Assembly (NCBI GenBank): GCA_016792625.1
Contig: JAEUKK010000048.1
Coordinates: 19,117-83,116, forward strand
Direction: 5' to 3'
From: Deltaproteobacteria bacterium
GTDB lineage: Bacteria > Myxococcota_A > UBA796 > UBA2385
DNA: 64,000 nt
The translations under genes and the position numbers were made by a program. Position 1 is the stretch's first letter. Each line of letters starts with the position of its first letter. Below are positions 45,950 through 56,900 of the stretch, piece after piece. The notes below the pieces were generated by a model that searched no databases, was not told the DNA's origin, and saw only the letters and a program-made list of their open reading frames with translations.

Positions 45950-48900
45950 TCAGCGCCGGCGGCGCCACAGCAAGCCGAGCAGACCCGAGAGCAGGCCCAG
46001 CGCGCCGAGGCCCTGCCGTGGGCCGCTCGCGCAGCCACAGCCACCACCGTCATCTTTGGCGCCCCCGCCGTCTGCCGCGGCCCCTCCGGTATCGGTCGGG
46101 CTGCCCCCATCAGCGCTTCCGTCGTCGCCGCCGTCTTCGCCGTCGTCGGGCTCGACCGGATCGCCGTCCGCGCCGTCATCTTCGCCGGTGTCATCGACCG
46201 GGTCTGGCACGTAGGCGTTGACCTCGATCTCCACCTCGTCCACCGCTGACTGCGCGTCATCGGTCACGGTGAGCTGGAAGACCAGGGCGGCGGACTCGTC
46301 CAGCCGGGGTGCCACGAAGCCAGGCCCGACCCCCGTGGGATCATCGAGGGTCACGGTCGGGCCGCTGACCTGCGCCCAGGCGTAGGTGATCGGGTCACCG
46401 TCGGGGTCGGCCGAGGCGCTGCCGTCCAGGCGCACCTCGGCGTCGGGCTCGACCGCTTGGTCGGGGCCCGCGTCGGCGATGGGCGGCGGGTTGCAGGCGT
46501 CGGCGTCGGGTGACCAAGCCGGGAAGGGGGTGTTGGTGATGCCCTCGATGGCGATCTGGTCGATCTCCCAGCCGACGTCGGACACGCCGGGGTCGGTGCC
46601 GACCCGCAGCCGCAGCTCGACGGTGCTGCCCGCCAACGCCGTGCCCAGGTCCAGGCTCAAGTCCTCGTAGGCCGGCCAGAGGCTATTGGTCGCTGAGAAG
46701 GCGGGCCGCAGCGAGAGCGGGTTGCCCGCCTGGTCGGTGAGGGCGCCGGTGTAGCCGGGGTCAACCCAGGTCGAGATGTCGACCCAGTCACCGCCGTCGA
46801 CCCGCAGCTCGAGCACGCCGCCGTCCCAGAGGATGCCGCTGCTGGTCTCAAAACTCCACCGGTGGGTGAAGGTGAAGCGCAGCGGGTCGGTGGCCGAGAC
46901 GAGCAGGGGCGGCGAGACCAGCTGCGTGTCGGTGATCCCGGTGACCCCCTGGCCGAGCCAGCTCGCCTCGCCGGTGGCGGTGACGACCCGACCCCAGACC
47001 CGGCTCGCCTCGTCGCCGGTGAGGGTCCAGGTCCCGTCGTCGACCGCGAAGCCGTCGGTCGCCGACGCGGCGGCGGTCGCGTCCTGCTCGAGGGCGACGA
47101 ACAGGCTGTCGGTGACCGAGGTCACGCATGCGCTGGCGTCGGTCACCTCAACGGTGAAGGTCGTGGTGGAAGGAACACCTGTCAGCCGGTCGAGGTGCAG
47201 GGGGATGCGCAGCTCGGCGCTTGACCAGGGCGCCAGGGGGGAGGCGACCAGGGGCAGCAGCTCCAGCCCCTCGAGCCCGGGCACGGGCGGGTCGGCGGTG
47301 ATGCTGACCGTCGGCGCGCTCAGGGTCGCGGCGCCGGTGTTGTGCAGGCGCACGACGAGCGCACCGTTCTCATTGGCGTCCAGCAGGCCGTCCCCATCGC
47401 AGGAGAGGTCGAGGTCATCGACCCCGACCAGCTCGACCCCGAGCATGGGGCGGAGGCTGAAGTCCTCCACCACGCCGACGTTGTCCCCGGCTGTGCGTGG
47501 CGGAGACTCTGCGCAGGAGCCCATTCCGCGCACCGCGAAGGCCTGGGCCATCACGTCGGCGTCGGCGGGGTCGATGGCCACGGCGGCCATCAGCAGCGCG
47601 TCGCGCAGCTCGGTGAAGGTGAAGTCGCTCGGGGTCAGGGCGAGGCCGGCGACGAGGATGTCGGACATGCGCCGCTGCACGTCGGCGAAGGGCACGCCGT
47701 CGATCAGCGCTTGCTCATGCAGGGCCACGTAGGCCTCAAAAGCCGCGGTGGCCCAAATTTCGCCGGTGTTGTGCACCTCGGCGTTGTCACCGCCGCCCGA
47801 GACCGGGTGGCTGGTGGGCAGGGCCTCGCCGCGCTGGATGTGCTTGAAGCTCAGGGCGTTGTTCGCCGGGTCGACCGAGTAGGGCACCCGCCGAATGCCA
47901 TAGTAGGCCGGGTCGGTGCTGTCGGATTGGTTGGCCCAGCCCCCGGGCCCGTAGCTGCCGCTGAGGTCATCACCCTCGCGCAGCATCATCCAAAGGGAGA
48001 GGAAGTCGGCCCAGCCCTCGTTGATGCCGCCGCACTGCGTCGTCCCGCAGGAGGAGAGGCGCCCGAACAGATAGTGCCCCCACTCGTGCGCGATGACCGA
48101 GTTGTCGAGGCCGCCGTCGATGAGCGCCGTCCCGCTGCGGGTGAGGCTGACCTCGGGGCGCTCACCGGCGAGCACGGCGGCGCTGAGCGTGGCGCCGTCG
48201 GTCTGGGTCAGGCCCAGCACCGGGATGGTGACGCTGGCCGAGCCAGTGGACGAGCCGATGCTCGGGGCCGAGCCGCTGACGTTGTTGGCGATCAGCACGG
48301 CGATCGCGCCGGCGTCCTGCGCGTTCTGCGCCTTGACGACGAAGGTGCAGTCTCCGCGGTTGACCAGGGCGACCTTGCCGCCCACGTCGCCGGGCACGGC
48401 GCTGCAGGCCTTGCCGTCCCCGCCGGGGAGGGCCAGCTCGCCGCTGAGGTCGAAGTTGGTCGCTCCAAAACTCCCGTTGGTGTGGCTGAGGTCACCCCCC
48501 GCCGCGGCCGCGGTGACCGCGCTCTCGGAACGGCCGGTCCATAGGTAGACCTGCATCCGGGGCTCGCTGCCGTCGGCCGGGGTGCTCATGTTCGCGTTGT
48601 TGCGGCTGCCGGCGTCGGCGTTGTCCTGCAGCTCGACCTTCATCGCATCGGCGGCTTCGCCCCCGCGGCCGTAATTGTCGGCCTGGGCCACGCCATTGGC
48701 CTCGTTGAAGCCCGAGTCGTAGAACCAGTCGTGCAGCCAGTTGACCGTGTAGAAGGCCTGCACGATCGGCGCGGCCCGCTGGGCTTCGTCGACCGCGGGC
48801 TCGGCGGCGAGGTCATAGCTCCAGTCGAAGGTGTCGGGCGAGCTGACCGAGGCCGGCGTGTCGCTGCCGCTCAGGCCATCTGTGCCGTCGCGGTCGGTGT

Positions 48901-49930
48901 AGGCCCGCGCGTTGTTGCCGAGGGTCTCGGTCGCGCCGGAGGGCAGCCAGGGGTCGGCCACGCCCGTACCCGGGTCGTTAAAGCCGTCGAGGCTCACCAG
49001 GATTGGGGCGGTGTTGGTCGGGTAGCCGCCATCCGGGGCGCTGGTGGGATGGGGGCTATAGTCCTCCCAGGGGTTGTCCCGGGGGCGCAGGTCGCCCGTG
49101 CTGTCTGCCCACACCCGGTAGGTGGCGTGTGCGGTCAGGGCCTCGCGCCGGAGCACGTTGCCGTCCTGCGCGTCGATCTGCAGCCTCCACCAGCCGGTGT
49201 CGGGGGTCTGTGTGGCCACCGCGGCCAGCTCGACCTCCCACACCACGCGCAGGCCGTCGGGCCCAGCGACCAGCAGCTCGCGGGCGCGGGGCGGCGCCTC
49301 CCACACCAGATCTGTGGCGGGCGCGGGGCGCAGCCAGCCCCAGTCGCCCACCTCGGCCGGCCCGGGGCCGAAGCCCGGGGCGGGCACCGAGAGGCCCAGG
49401 CGGTCACGCACCGCGGCCGCCACCGCTTGGCCGGCGCTCAGCGCCGGGGCCTGCTTGGGGCCGCCGCGCAGGGCCTGGGCCCAGGCGCCGCCCACTGTCC
49501 AACCCACCAAGCGGTGATCACCGTCAAGCACGATGTTCAGACCGCTGTCGAAGACCTCACGGCCGCCCAGGCGGGCCCGGTGTCGCAGCAGGGCCCCGCC
49601 GCCAGGCAGGTCGATGTGCGCGAAGGCTTCGAGACCCTGCAGGTCAGCCGGGGCGAGGCCGAGGGCGGCGGCGACCTGGGGGAGGGCCGCAGCGCCAGCG
49701 GCGGAGGAATCGGCGCCCGGCAGGGGCTGGGCGCCACGATCCGCGAAGTGCACGCGTGGGAGGGTATCTTCGCCGGCGGTGCGGGCCCGGGCCAGCGCCC
49801 CGGCGGCGTGGGGCGCCGTGCGGGCGGGCGCCGCGGCCTGCTCCGGGGCCGGCGCGGGCGCAGGCGCGCAGGAGCTTGACGGGAGGGCGCCGACCAGGGT
49901 GAGCAGGGTGAGCAGGCGGGTGGTGCGCAT
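45950..49930 (-). CDS. Secreted M36 (fungalysin-type) metalloprotease with MYXO-CTERM-like tail
   Basis: The ATG at 49930, preceded by GGAGG, gives 1326 residues; the much longer upstream open frame is antisense noise. The export signal ends LVGALPSSSCAPAP and may be a weak lipobox. An FTP-type propeptide (about 40-220) leads to the M36 domain with the zinc motif HEWGHYL (about 615-621) and the downstream Glu in GGINEGWADF. A protease-associated domain (about 470-600) is inserted before it. The C-terminal half has beta-sandwich domains, a PKD-like repeat (PPIADAGPDQAVEPDAEV) and a tail of Cys-rich CGCASG, a hydrophobic helix and RRRR, typical of MYXO-CTERM sorting. It probably digests extracellular protein. 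Confidence 0.92.
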   Translation of the reverse strand: MRTTRLLTLLTLVGALPSSSCAPAPAPAPEQAAAPARTAPHAAGALARARTAGEDTLPRVHFADRGAQPLPGADSSAAGAAALPQVAAALGLAPADLQGLEAFAHIDLPGGGALLRHRARLGGREVFDSGLNIVLDGDHRLVGWTVGGAWAQALRGGPKQAPALSAGQAVAAAVRDRLGLSVPAPGFGPGPAEVGDWGWLRPAPATDLVWEAPPRARELLVAGPDGLRVVWEVELAAVATQTPDTGWWRLQIDAQDGNVLRREALTAHATYRVWADSTGDLRPRDNPWEDYSPHPTSAPDGGYPTNTAPILVSLDGFNDPGTGVADPWLPSGATETLGNNARAYTDRDGTDGLSGSDTPASVSSPDTFDWSYDLAAEPAVDEAQRAAPIVQAFYTVNWLHDWFYDSGFNEANGVAQADNYGRGGEAADAMKVELQDNADAGSRNNANMSTPADGSEPRMQVYLWTGRSESAVTAAAAGGDLSHTNGSFGATNFDLSGELALPGGDGKACSAVPGDVGGKVALVNRGDCTFVVKAQNAQDAGAIAVLIANNVSGSAPSIGSSTGSASVTIPVLGLTQTDGATLSAAVLAGERPEVSLTRSGTALIDGGLDNSVIAHEWGHYLFGRLSSCGTTQCGGINEGWADFLSLWMMLREGDDLSGSYGPGGWANQSDSTDPAYYGIRRVPYSVDPANNALSFKHIQRGEALPTSHPVSGGGDNAEVHNTGEIWATAAFEAYVALHEQALIDGVPFADVQRRMSDILVAGLALTPSDFTFTELRDALLMAAVAIDPADADVMAQAFAVRGMGSCAESPPRTAGDNVGVVEDFSLRPMLGVELVGVDDLDLSCDGDGLLDANENGALVVRLHNTGAATLSAPTVSITADPPVPGLEGLELLPLVASPLAPWSSAELRIPLHLDRLTGVPSTTTFTVEVTDASACVTSVTDSLFVALEQDATAAASATDGFAVDDGTWTLTGDEASRVWGRVVTATGEASWLGQGVTGITDTQLVSPPLLVSATDPLRFTFTHRWSFETSSGILWDGGVLELRVDGGDWVDISTWVDPGYTGALTDQAGNPLSLRPAFSATNSLWPAYEDLSLDLGTALAGSTVELRLRVGTDPGVSDVGWEIDQIAIEGITNTPFPAWSPDADACNPPPIADAGPDQAVEPDAEVRLDGSASADPDGDPITYAWAQVSGPTVTLDDPTGVGPGFVAPRLDESAALVFQLTVTDDAQSAVDEVEIEVNAYVPDPVDDTGEDDGADGDPVEPDDGEDGGDDGSADGGSPTDTGGAAADGGGAKDDGGGCGCASGPRQGLGALGLLSGLLGLLWRRRR

Positions 49931-50028
49931 GGGGCCTCCGGGCGTGTTGCCGGGGAGGGTAGCCCATCTGCGGCGCCTGCCCCTGCGCGTTGACACGGCT
50001 TTGGCGGCCGATTTGCGGTCGGTCGGCC

Positions 50029-50979
50029 TTAGCCCGCGGCGCGTGGCCGGGGCTGGGCCAGCGGGAAGCCGAGCGCGATGGCCAACAGCACGACCCCGAC
50101 GCCGATCGCCGCGCGTCCGCTGGGCAGCGCGCCGAGCAGCACCGCGTCCCAGGCGGTGGCGAGCACGCTCTGGCCGACCAGCACCACGCCGGCCGCCGCG
50201 GGGCCGACCCGGGCGATGCCGCGCAGCAGCAGCGACCAGCCGCCGAGCTGGGCGACCAAGCACATGCCGGCCACGGCCAGCCAGGCTTGGGGGCTGCGCG
50301 CGAGCACCGGTGCGGCGGGATCGATGGCCAGCTCGAGGCCTTGGACGGCCAGCAAGGTGAGCGCGCCCGCGCCTGTGGTCATGAGCAGGGTGAGCGGTGG
50401 GCCCAGGGCCCACCGGCGGGTGCCTTCGCCGAGAAAAGTGATGTAGACGCTGTAGGTGAGCGCCGCCCCAAGGCCGAGCGCGAGCCCGAGCGGGTCGAGG
50501 GCCGGGGCGCCCCCGGCGGGCACGACCAGCAGGGCGAGGCCGCCGATGCCCAGCGCCGCGGCCCCCCAGAAGGCTGGGTGGGGCAAGCCCCGGCCCAGGG
50601 CCGCGCCGAGCAGGGGCACGATGAAGACCTGCAGGTTCGCCAGCAGGGTGGCCGCGCCGGGGCCAACCCGCTGGATGCAGCGGTTCCACAGCGCCATGTC
50701 GGCGGCGAAGGCGGCGCCGCCGAGCGCGAGCAGGAGCAAGGCGACCCGGGCGGTGCGCTGGTCGGGGGCCGGCGTGGCCGGGCGCGGGCGGGCCAAGCCG
50801 ACGTAGAGGCCGAGCAGCAGGGCGCTCCCGGCGAGGCGGTGCAGGCCCGCCGCGGTGGGGGGCAGGCCCGCCGCCTTCACGAACAGCCCGGCGAAGCTGA
50901 TGCACAGCACGCCGCCGGCCAGGGCGAGCAGGCCGGCCGCGCGCCCCTCACCCGCCGCCGCGGGGGCGCTGGGGCTCAC
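50029..50979 (-). CDS. EamA/DMT-family transporter coupled to the PUFA synthase
   Basis: The GTG at 50979 overlaps the stop of the synthase gene by four bases (GTGA), giving 316 residues and ten hydrophobic helices in two EamA halves (GVLCISFAGLFVKAAGLPP in the first, YSVYITFLGEGTRR in the second). Starts further upstream fall inside the synthase gene. The family exports or exchanges small metabolites; many members are amino-acid exporters. Its coupling to a fatty-acid megasynthase is unusual and could mean a role in lipid or precursor handling, or only operon opportunism. The 98 bases downstream to 49931 hold nothing convincing. Confidence 0.87.
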   Translation of the reverse strand: MSPSAPAAAGEGRAAGLLALAGGVLCISFAGLFVKAAGLPPTAAGLHRLAGSALLLGLYVGLARPRPATPAPDQRTARVALLLLALGGAAFAADMALWNRCIQRVGPGAATLLANLQVFIVPLLGAALGRGLPHPAFWGAAALGIGGLALLVVPAGGAPALDPLGLALGLGAALTYSVYITFLGEGTRRWALGPPLTLLMTTGAGALTLLAVQGLELAIDPAAPVLARSPQAWLAVAGMCLVAQLGGWSLLLRGIARVGPAAAGVVLVGQSVLATAWDAVLLGALPSGRAAIGVGVVLLAIALGFPLAQPRPRAAG

Positions 50980-53900
50980 CCGCCGCGCACGGCGGGGCCG
51001 CGGGGCCCAAAGACGGCGCGGGCGAGCTGGCCGAGCCAAAGCTGCTCAGGGTCGGTGGGATCGACGTGCAGCGCGTTGTTGTCCTCGTCGGCAGCGGCGA
51101 GCAGGGCGGCGGTGCCGGGGCTCGGGGCGGCCCGGTCCTCGAGCACGCAGAACAGCACGGCGTCCTCTTCGCGGCAGCCGGTGTGGGCCTGCCAGTCGGC
51201 CACCCGCTTGGCGAAGGCCGGGTCGGCGGCCGCGGGCTGCTCGTCGGCGGCCGTCGGTCCGAGGCGGTTGATGCCGTCGATGACCCGCTTCTTGCGCTCG
51301 CCATAGGGCACCCGCCCGAGCTCCTCGGGCAACAGGGGGGCGCCGAACCAGATGTCTTGGCGACCCATGCCGACGGGGAACTCGGTGCGGCGGTCGAGCG
51401 GCGCGCGGTCGAGCCCGCCCACGAAGCGCACCGGCACGATCGGCGCGCCGACCGCTAAGGCCATGTCGATGAAGGCCCCCGACATCTTCTCCACCGGGCG
51501 GGTGCAGTCCAGCGCCCGGGTGCCCTCGACGTGCACCATCACGCAGCGGCCAGGCGCCTTCATCTCTTCGGCGAGGCCGCCGATGAGCCCGAGCAGCGAG
51601 GCCTTGTCTTCGCGGTCGAAGTAGGTGATCACCTGCGGGTCGTTGACGCCGGGGTAGGCGAAGCTGTGGCGGATGAGGTCGCCGAGCCAGGTGTGGCGGT
51701 GCTCGGCCTTGGCCACGGTGACCGTGGGCACCTCGATGAGGGCGCTGGCCAGCACACTAAACAGCAGGCTCTCGATGCCGGTCTGGTGGTTGGCCAAGAA
51801 GAGCACGCTGCGGCCGCGCAGCGCGGCGAAGGCGGCGGGGTCCTCAAGCAAGACCTGGCCGATGAACTTTTGCATCAGGCCATAGTAGAGGTCCTCGACC
51901 GGCCAGGGGGCGCGGTTGAACCAGCCCCGCCAGAAGGTCTCCACCCGCCCCAGATCGAGGGCCGGCGGGCCACTTTTGACCGTGGCGACGCCCTTCTCGA
52001 GCGCGCCCTCGAGGGTCCAGCGGGCGAGCGGGGCGGCCGCGGGCAGGCTGCCCGGGTGGGGGCCCGCCCCGTCCCGCAGCAGCTCGGCCGCCATATGCTC
52101 CTTCTCGGCGACCTGCAGCGGGTCATTGGTGCCGTAGATCCCGGCGACCGTACCGGGCAGCCAGTCGGTGGCCGCGACCGTCCGGGCGCTGAGCGTGGTC
52201 TCGCGGCGGCCACACGACGCGATGGCCGAGGTGGAGAGCGCGAGGCCGTTGCCGCGCCGGTCGCGCAGGAAGGCCCGGCGTGTGTCGGGCGGGGCGCTGC
52301 CCAGGGGGCCTTTGGGGAAAAGAGCCTCAGCGAGGTTAATCTCGGCCCAGACCCGCTCGCCCTGGCTCCACTGGATGCGGAAGCGGGCCCGGCCCGCGGG
52401 CGCGTCCAGCGCCTGCGCGACCACGCGCACGAGGCCGCCGGTGGGCGCGGGGCCGAAGAGCTCGAGGCGCTCGACCACCGCGGGGTAGGCCACCTCGTCG
52501 GGGCGCACGCCGCGGACCCGGCCGGCCAGGGCGTCGTGGGGCAGGATGTGGGTGCCCGCGTCGAGCAGCGCAGGGACTAGCGCGCCCCGGGGCACCGCCG
52601 CGGCCGGCCCGTGGTCGAGGTCGAGCGTGCCCTCGAACCAGCCCGCGCCGTCGGCGGCGCCGATGACCCAGCGCCGCAGCAGCTGGAAGGCCGGGCCGTG
52701 GAAGAGCGCCCCGCTGGCGTAGGGGGCCGGCTGCACCGCGCCCTGCACGGGCGCCCAGGGGGCCGGGTGCTCGAGCTGCTCGCGGCGCTCGACCGCGCAG
52801 GTGAACACCACCTCGCCCTTATCGACGTCGGTGATCTGCACCGTGACCCCGGCCGGGACCACACCGGTCACCTCGGCGCGCAGCGTGGTGGGACCCGTCA
52901 CGGTGACCCACCGGCGCACCCGCGCGTCGCGCACGAGGCGCATCGGGCCGCCGGCGGCCTGGGCGGCCAGATCAACCAAGCTCATCATCGGCAGGGCCGG
53001 CACGGTCCAGGTCGGGCGGTGGTCGCCCACCCAGCGGTCCACCGCCGGGTCGAGCGTGGTGACGACGGGCGCCAGCGGCAGCCAGGGGCCCGCCGCCGGG
53101 CCCTTCTCCACCACCCGCATGCCGAGGTCTTTGGCCTCGTAGATGCGCTTCCCGTCGACCCACAGGCTCGCGTCGCAGCGGGCCCAGCGCCCGCGCTCGT
53201 CCTCACCCACCGCGGTCAGCTCGATGGTGGTCGAGATGACCTTGTTGGTGGGGATGACCTGCCCGCGGTACTTCCAGCCCATCTTGCCGCCGATCTCGAG
53301 CGGCTCGAAGCGCGGGCTGGCCATGCCCTCCCCCATGCCCTGCTCGATCATCACCCACTGCAGCAGGCGGATCATCGCCTCGATGCCCAGGCTCCCCGGC
53401 TGCACCGGGTCTTGGAAGAAGTGCGCCTTAAAGAACCACTCCGACGCGTCGACGTCTTTTTCGGCCCGGGCCGCGCCGAGGCCCTTGGGCCCGCCGCTCG
53501 GCCACCAGCCGGTGACCCGGTCGATCATGCACAACATCGACCCGGGCAGCTTCAGCGCGCCGCCGAAGTAGGCCGCGGGGCGCGGCTTAAGGTCGACCCG
53601 CACATCGGAGTCGAGGCTGAGGATGGCCCGCTGCTCGGGCGTGGTGGGCAGGCCGACCTGGTTTTCCAGCGCGGCTTTGGGGAAGAAGCCGAAGACCGTC
53701 TGCAGCTCGTAGACCTGGGTCTCTCCCACAAAACAGGCGACGTCGAAGCCCTCGATGATCATGCCCGCCGTGGTGCTGATCTTGGTGATCTTGACCCGGG
53801 TGCGGAAAACGCCGGCCTCGGGGCCAATCTCGGCGAGCATGGTGCCCACGCCGTCGAGGTTGCGGAAGCTGAGGTCATCGGGCACCGTCACCGCCGAGCC

Positions 53901-56900
53901 GACCATGCTCGCCAGCCAGCCGCAGGGCTGCAGGGCCGCCTCGAGGAAGACGCAGAAGGGCATGGTCGGGCTGTCATTCTCGCCGAAGTACCACGCGTCG
54001 CGGGGCACGTCGTACTCGAGCTCGATCACCGCGCCGGGCTTGAACTCGCCCACCTTGCCGTCGATGCGGTTGACCCGCGACATGAAGTGGTAGGGCGGGC
54101 CGGGCAGGCGGGCGACCCGACGGTGCCCGTCAAAGACCCGATACATCTGGCCGAAGGCATCCGACGGGCGCCCCCACGCGCAGGCGAGCAGGCTCGGGTA
54201 GCCGAAGCTGAACCCGTCCTGGGTGGCCACTGGCCGCTCTTCGTGGTGCAGGCGCAGCAGGCCGGGGCGACGCTCGGCGGGCCAGTCGGCCACGAGCTGC
54301 AGGCCCACCCGGCGGGCGTGGAAGGCCTTGCGCTCGTCGCTGGTGCAGAGGATGTCGGCCCACAGCGTCGGGGTCGGCCCAGCCTCGAACTCCTCGACGA
54401 AGAGCTCATAGGTCAGCACCTTGGTGCCCGGGTCGACCTGGCCGCGGCAGCGCAGGTCGAGCTTGGCCCCGGGCACCGGCTGGAAGCGCCAGCCGTCGCG
54501 GTCGGCGGTGACCCCCATCGCGGTCAGGTACAGCGCCATCGCCTGCAGGCAGCCCTCGAACATGAGCGTGCCGGGCATACAGGGGTCGTTCTTGAAGTGA
54601 CCGTCGAAGAACCAGTCGTCGGGCTGGATGTTCTGCACCGACTTGAGGTAGCCCCGACCCCAGGGCCCACCCTTGGGGTCGAGCACCGTGTCGCCCAAGA
54701 ACAACATGCGCCCCGACTGCACCCGGGGGGTGTCCACGTGGGTGCGGGTGCGGTCATAGGCGGGGCCCAAGGCCTCCCACACCCGGCCCTCGGCGGCGGC
54801 CCGCACCTCGGCGGCCGAGAAGCTGCGCTTGCCCCCGTCGATGGTCGGCGCGTCGAGGCGAGGCTGGGCGACGATCTCTTGGGACTCGGGCGTCCACAAG
54901 ATCCCCGCGCTGGCCTCGAGCTCGGCGTCGGTGAAGAAGCCCGCCTGGCCGCCGCGCACGCTGAGGATGGGGCGGTCGCCCGCAAAACAGTCGTAGTGGA
55001 AGAAGAAGAGCCGCACGTCGCCGTGCTTGGCGTGGCCGTCGACGTGAATGTCGTAGCGCAGCGTCTCGCCGGGCTTGGGCAGGTCGCCGTGGTAGGTCAG
55101 GGTGCAGCCGAGCAGGCGATAGACCCGGTCACCGGGGTGCCCCAGATCGATGCCCAGGTACGAGATCAACATCAGATCGGCCTGGCCGGCCTCGATCAGC
55201 ACACCCGCCGGCATGCGGCCTTGGTGCAGGTACCAAGAGTCCCAGGTGACGTCGGTCTCGGTCCAGATGGTGCCGAGGCCCATCGAGCCGGGCACGGCGT
55301 CGAGGCCGACCACCCGGTCGGCGAGCAGCAGCGGCGGCTCGGGCATCCGGCACTGGCGGACAAAGGCGTCCTGCTTCTCAAAAAGCGGGCCGTACAGAGT
55401 GGAGATGGCGCCGCTGGCGTTGATCTGCAGCTCCTCACGCCCCCAGCGCGGGCCAATGGGCGCCCGCTTCTGGGTGAAGGGGAAGCCGGCGGGGCGCGCG
55501 GAGGAAGCAGGGGCGGAGGGCGCCGCAGGTTTGGCCACAGCCGGAGCGGCAGCGGGCGCCGCGGGCTTGGCCGGAGCCGCCGGAGCGGTGGGCGCCGGCG
55601 GACGCGGGGCCGGCGCGGGGGCCTGGGGCGCCGCGGCCACGGGTGCCGCGGAGGCGGTCGCCGCGGTCACCCGAGGGGTCGGCGGGGTCGGCGGGGTCGG
55701 CGCGGGCGCGGAAACCGGCGCCGGCAACGGGGCCGGAGAGGGCGCAGCCGCCACCACCGGCGCAGGCTGGGGGTGCGCGAAGCTCGGCGCGGCTTGCGGC
55801 AGGGCCTCGCCTGGCGCGGCGGCCAATCGCAGCGCGGCCTCGCCCATGGCCCCGCGCAGGGCCAAAAAGCGCTGGTGCAGGGCGGTCTGCTCATCGAGGA
55901 AGGCGCGGTGCACCGCGCTCACCCGGGCCAGCTCGGCGGCGAGCGCGCTGGCGAGGTCACCGCCGCCTTCGGTCAGCGCGGTGGGCGCAGACAGGACCGG
56001 CGGCGCGCTGACCGGCGCGGAGCTGACCGGCGCGGTGCTGACCGGCGCGGGGACGACCGGCCCCGTGACGACCGGCCCCGTGACGACCGGCGCGGAGGCC
56101 CCGGGAAGGGTCGGCGGCCCGGCGGGGTGGGCGGCGGCAGAGAGCGCAGAGGGGAGGCGCGGGGCGCGGGGCATACCGGCGGCGGACATCGAAGGACCCG
56201 GGGCTGGGGCGACAGGGGCAAAAACGGGGCGCGCGGCGGGCGCGGGCAGGGGCGGCACGGCCGGCGGGTGGGCCGGCAGGCGGAGCTGGGGGCCCGCGGC
56301 GCGGGCGGGCGGCAGGCCGGGGCGGTCACCGGCCCGCAGGCGGAGCAGGTGCTGGCCGCCGGCCATGTCGCGCAGGCGCAGGCCGACCGCGGGCGCTTGG
56401 CCCTCGGCGAGCAGCGCCACGGCGGCGGCGGCGTGCAGCAGGCCCGCCGCGGCGTGGGGGTGGCCAAAGGCGGGCTCGAGGCGCAGCCCACCCTCGCCGA
56501 GCACCAGCGGTGCGTCGCTCAGATCGACGTGCTCGCCGCTGTCTTGCTCTTCGATCAGCGCGAGGGCAGCGATGCCCTGGGCCGCGGCGTCCTCGGCGCG
56601 CATCAGCACCAGCGCCAGCGCGGCGTCCCCGGGGCGGTGGGCGGCGGGGCCCAGCGCCGCGGCGGCCGCGGCCACCGCCACCGGCTCGCAGCAGAGGTCG
56701 ACCGCGCCGACCAGGGCGGCGTCGAGCTCGCCCTCGCGCAGGGCGCGCAGGGCCGCCTCGAGCGCGACGAGGCCGCTGGCCTCCTCGGCCGAGAAGGTCA
56801 GGCTGCCCGCCCCGAGGTCAAACTGCGAGTTGATGCGGTTGGCCGGGATGTTCGGCATGGTGCCCACCACGCCCGCGCTCTGCAGCACCGCCTGGCCGGC

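Noticed and set aside
49989..49995. TTGACA-like -35 box on the plus strand
   Set aside because: No matching -10 or plus-strand gene follows; the nearest plus-strand sequence is antisense to the EamA gene.
49931..50905. The long upstream extension of the M36 protease frame
   Set aside because: It is antisense-like or alternative-frame sequence across the EamA gene. The ATG at 49930 has a ribosome-binding site and starts a proper export signal.
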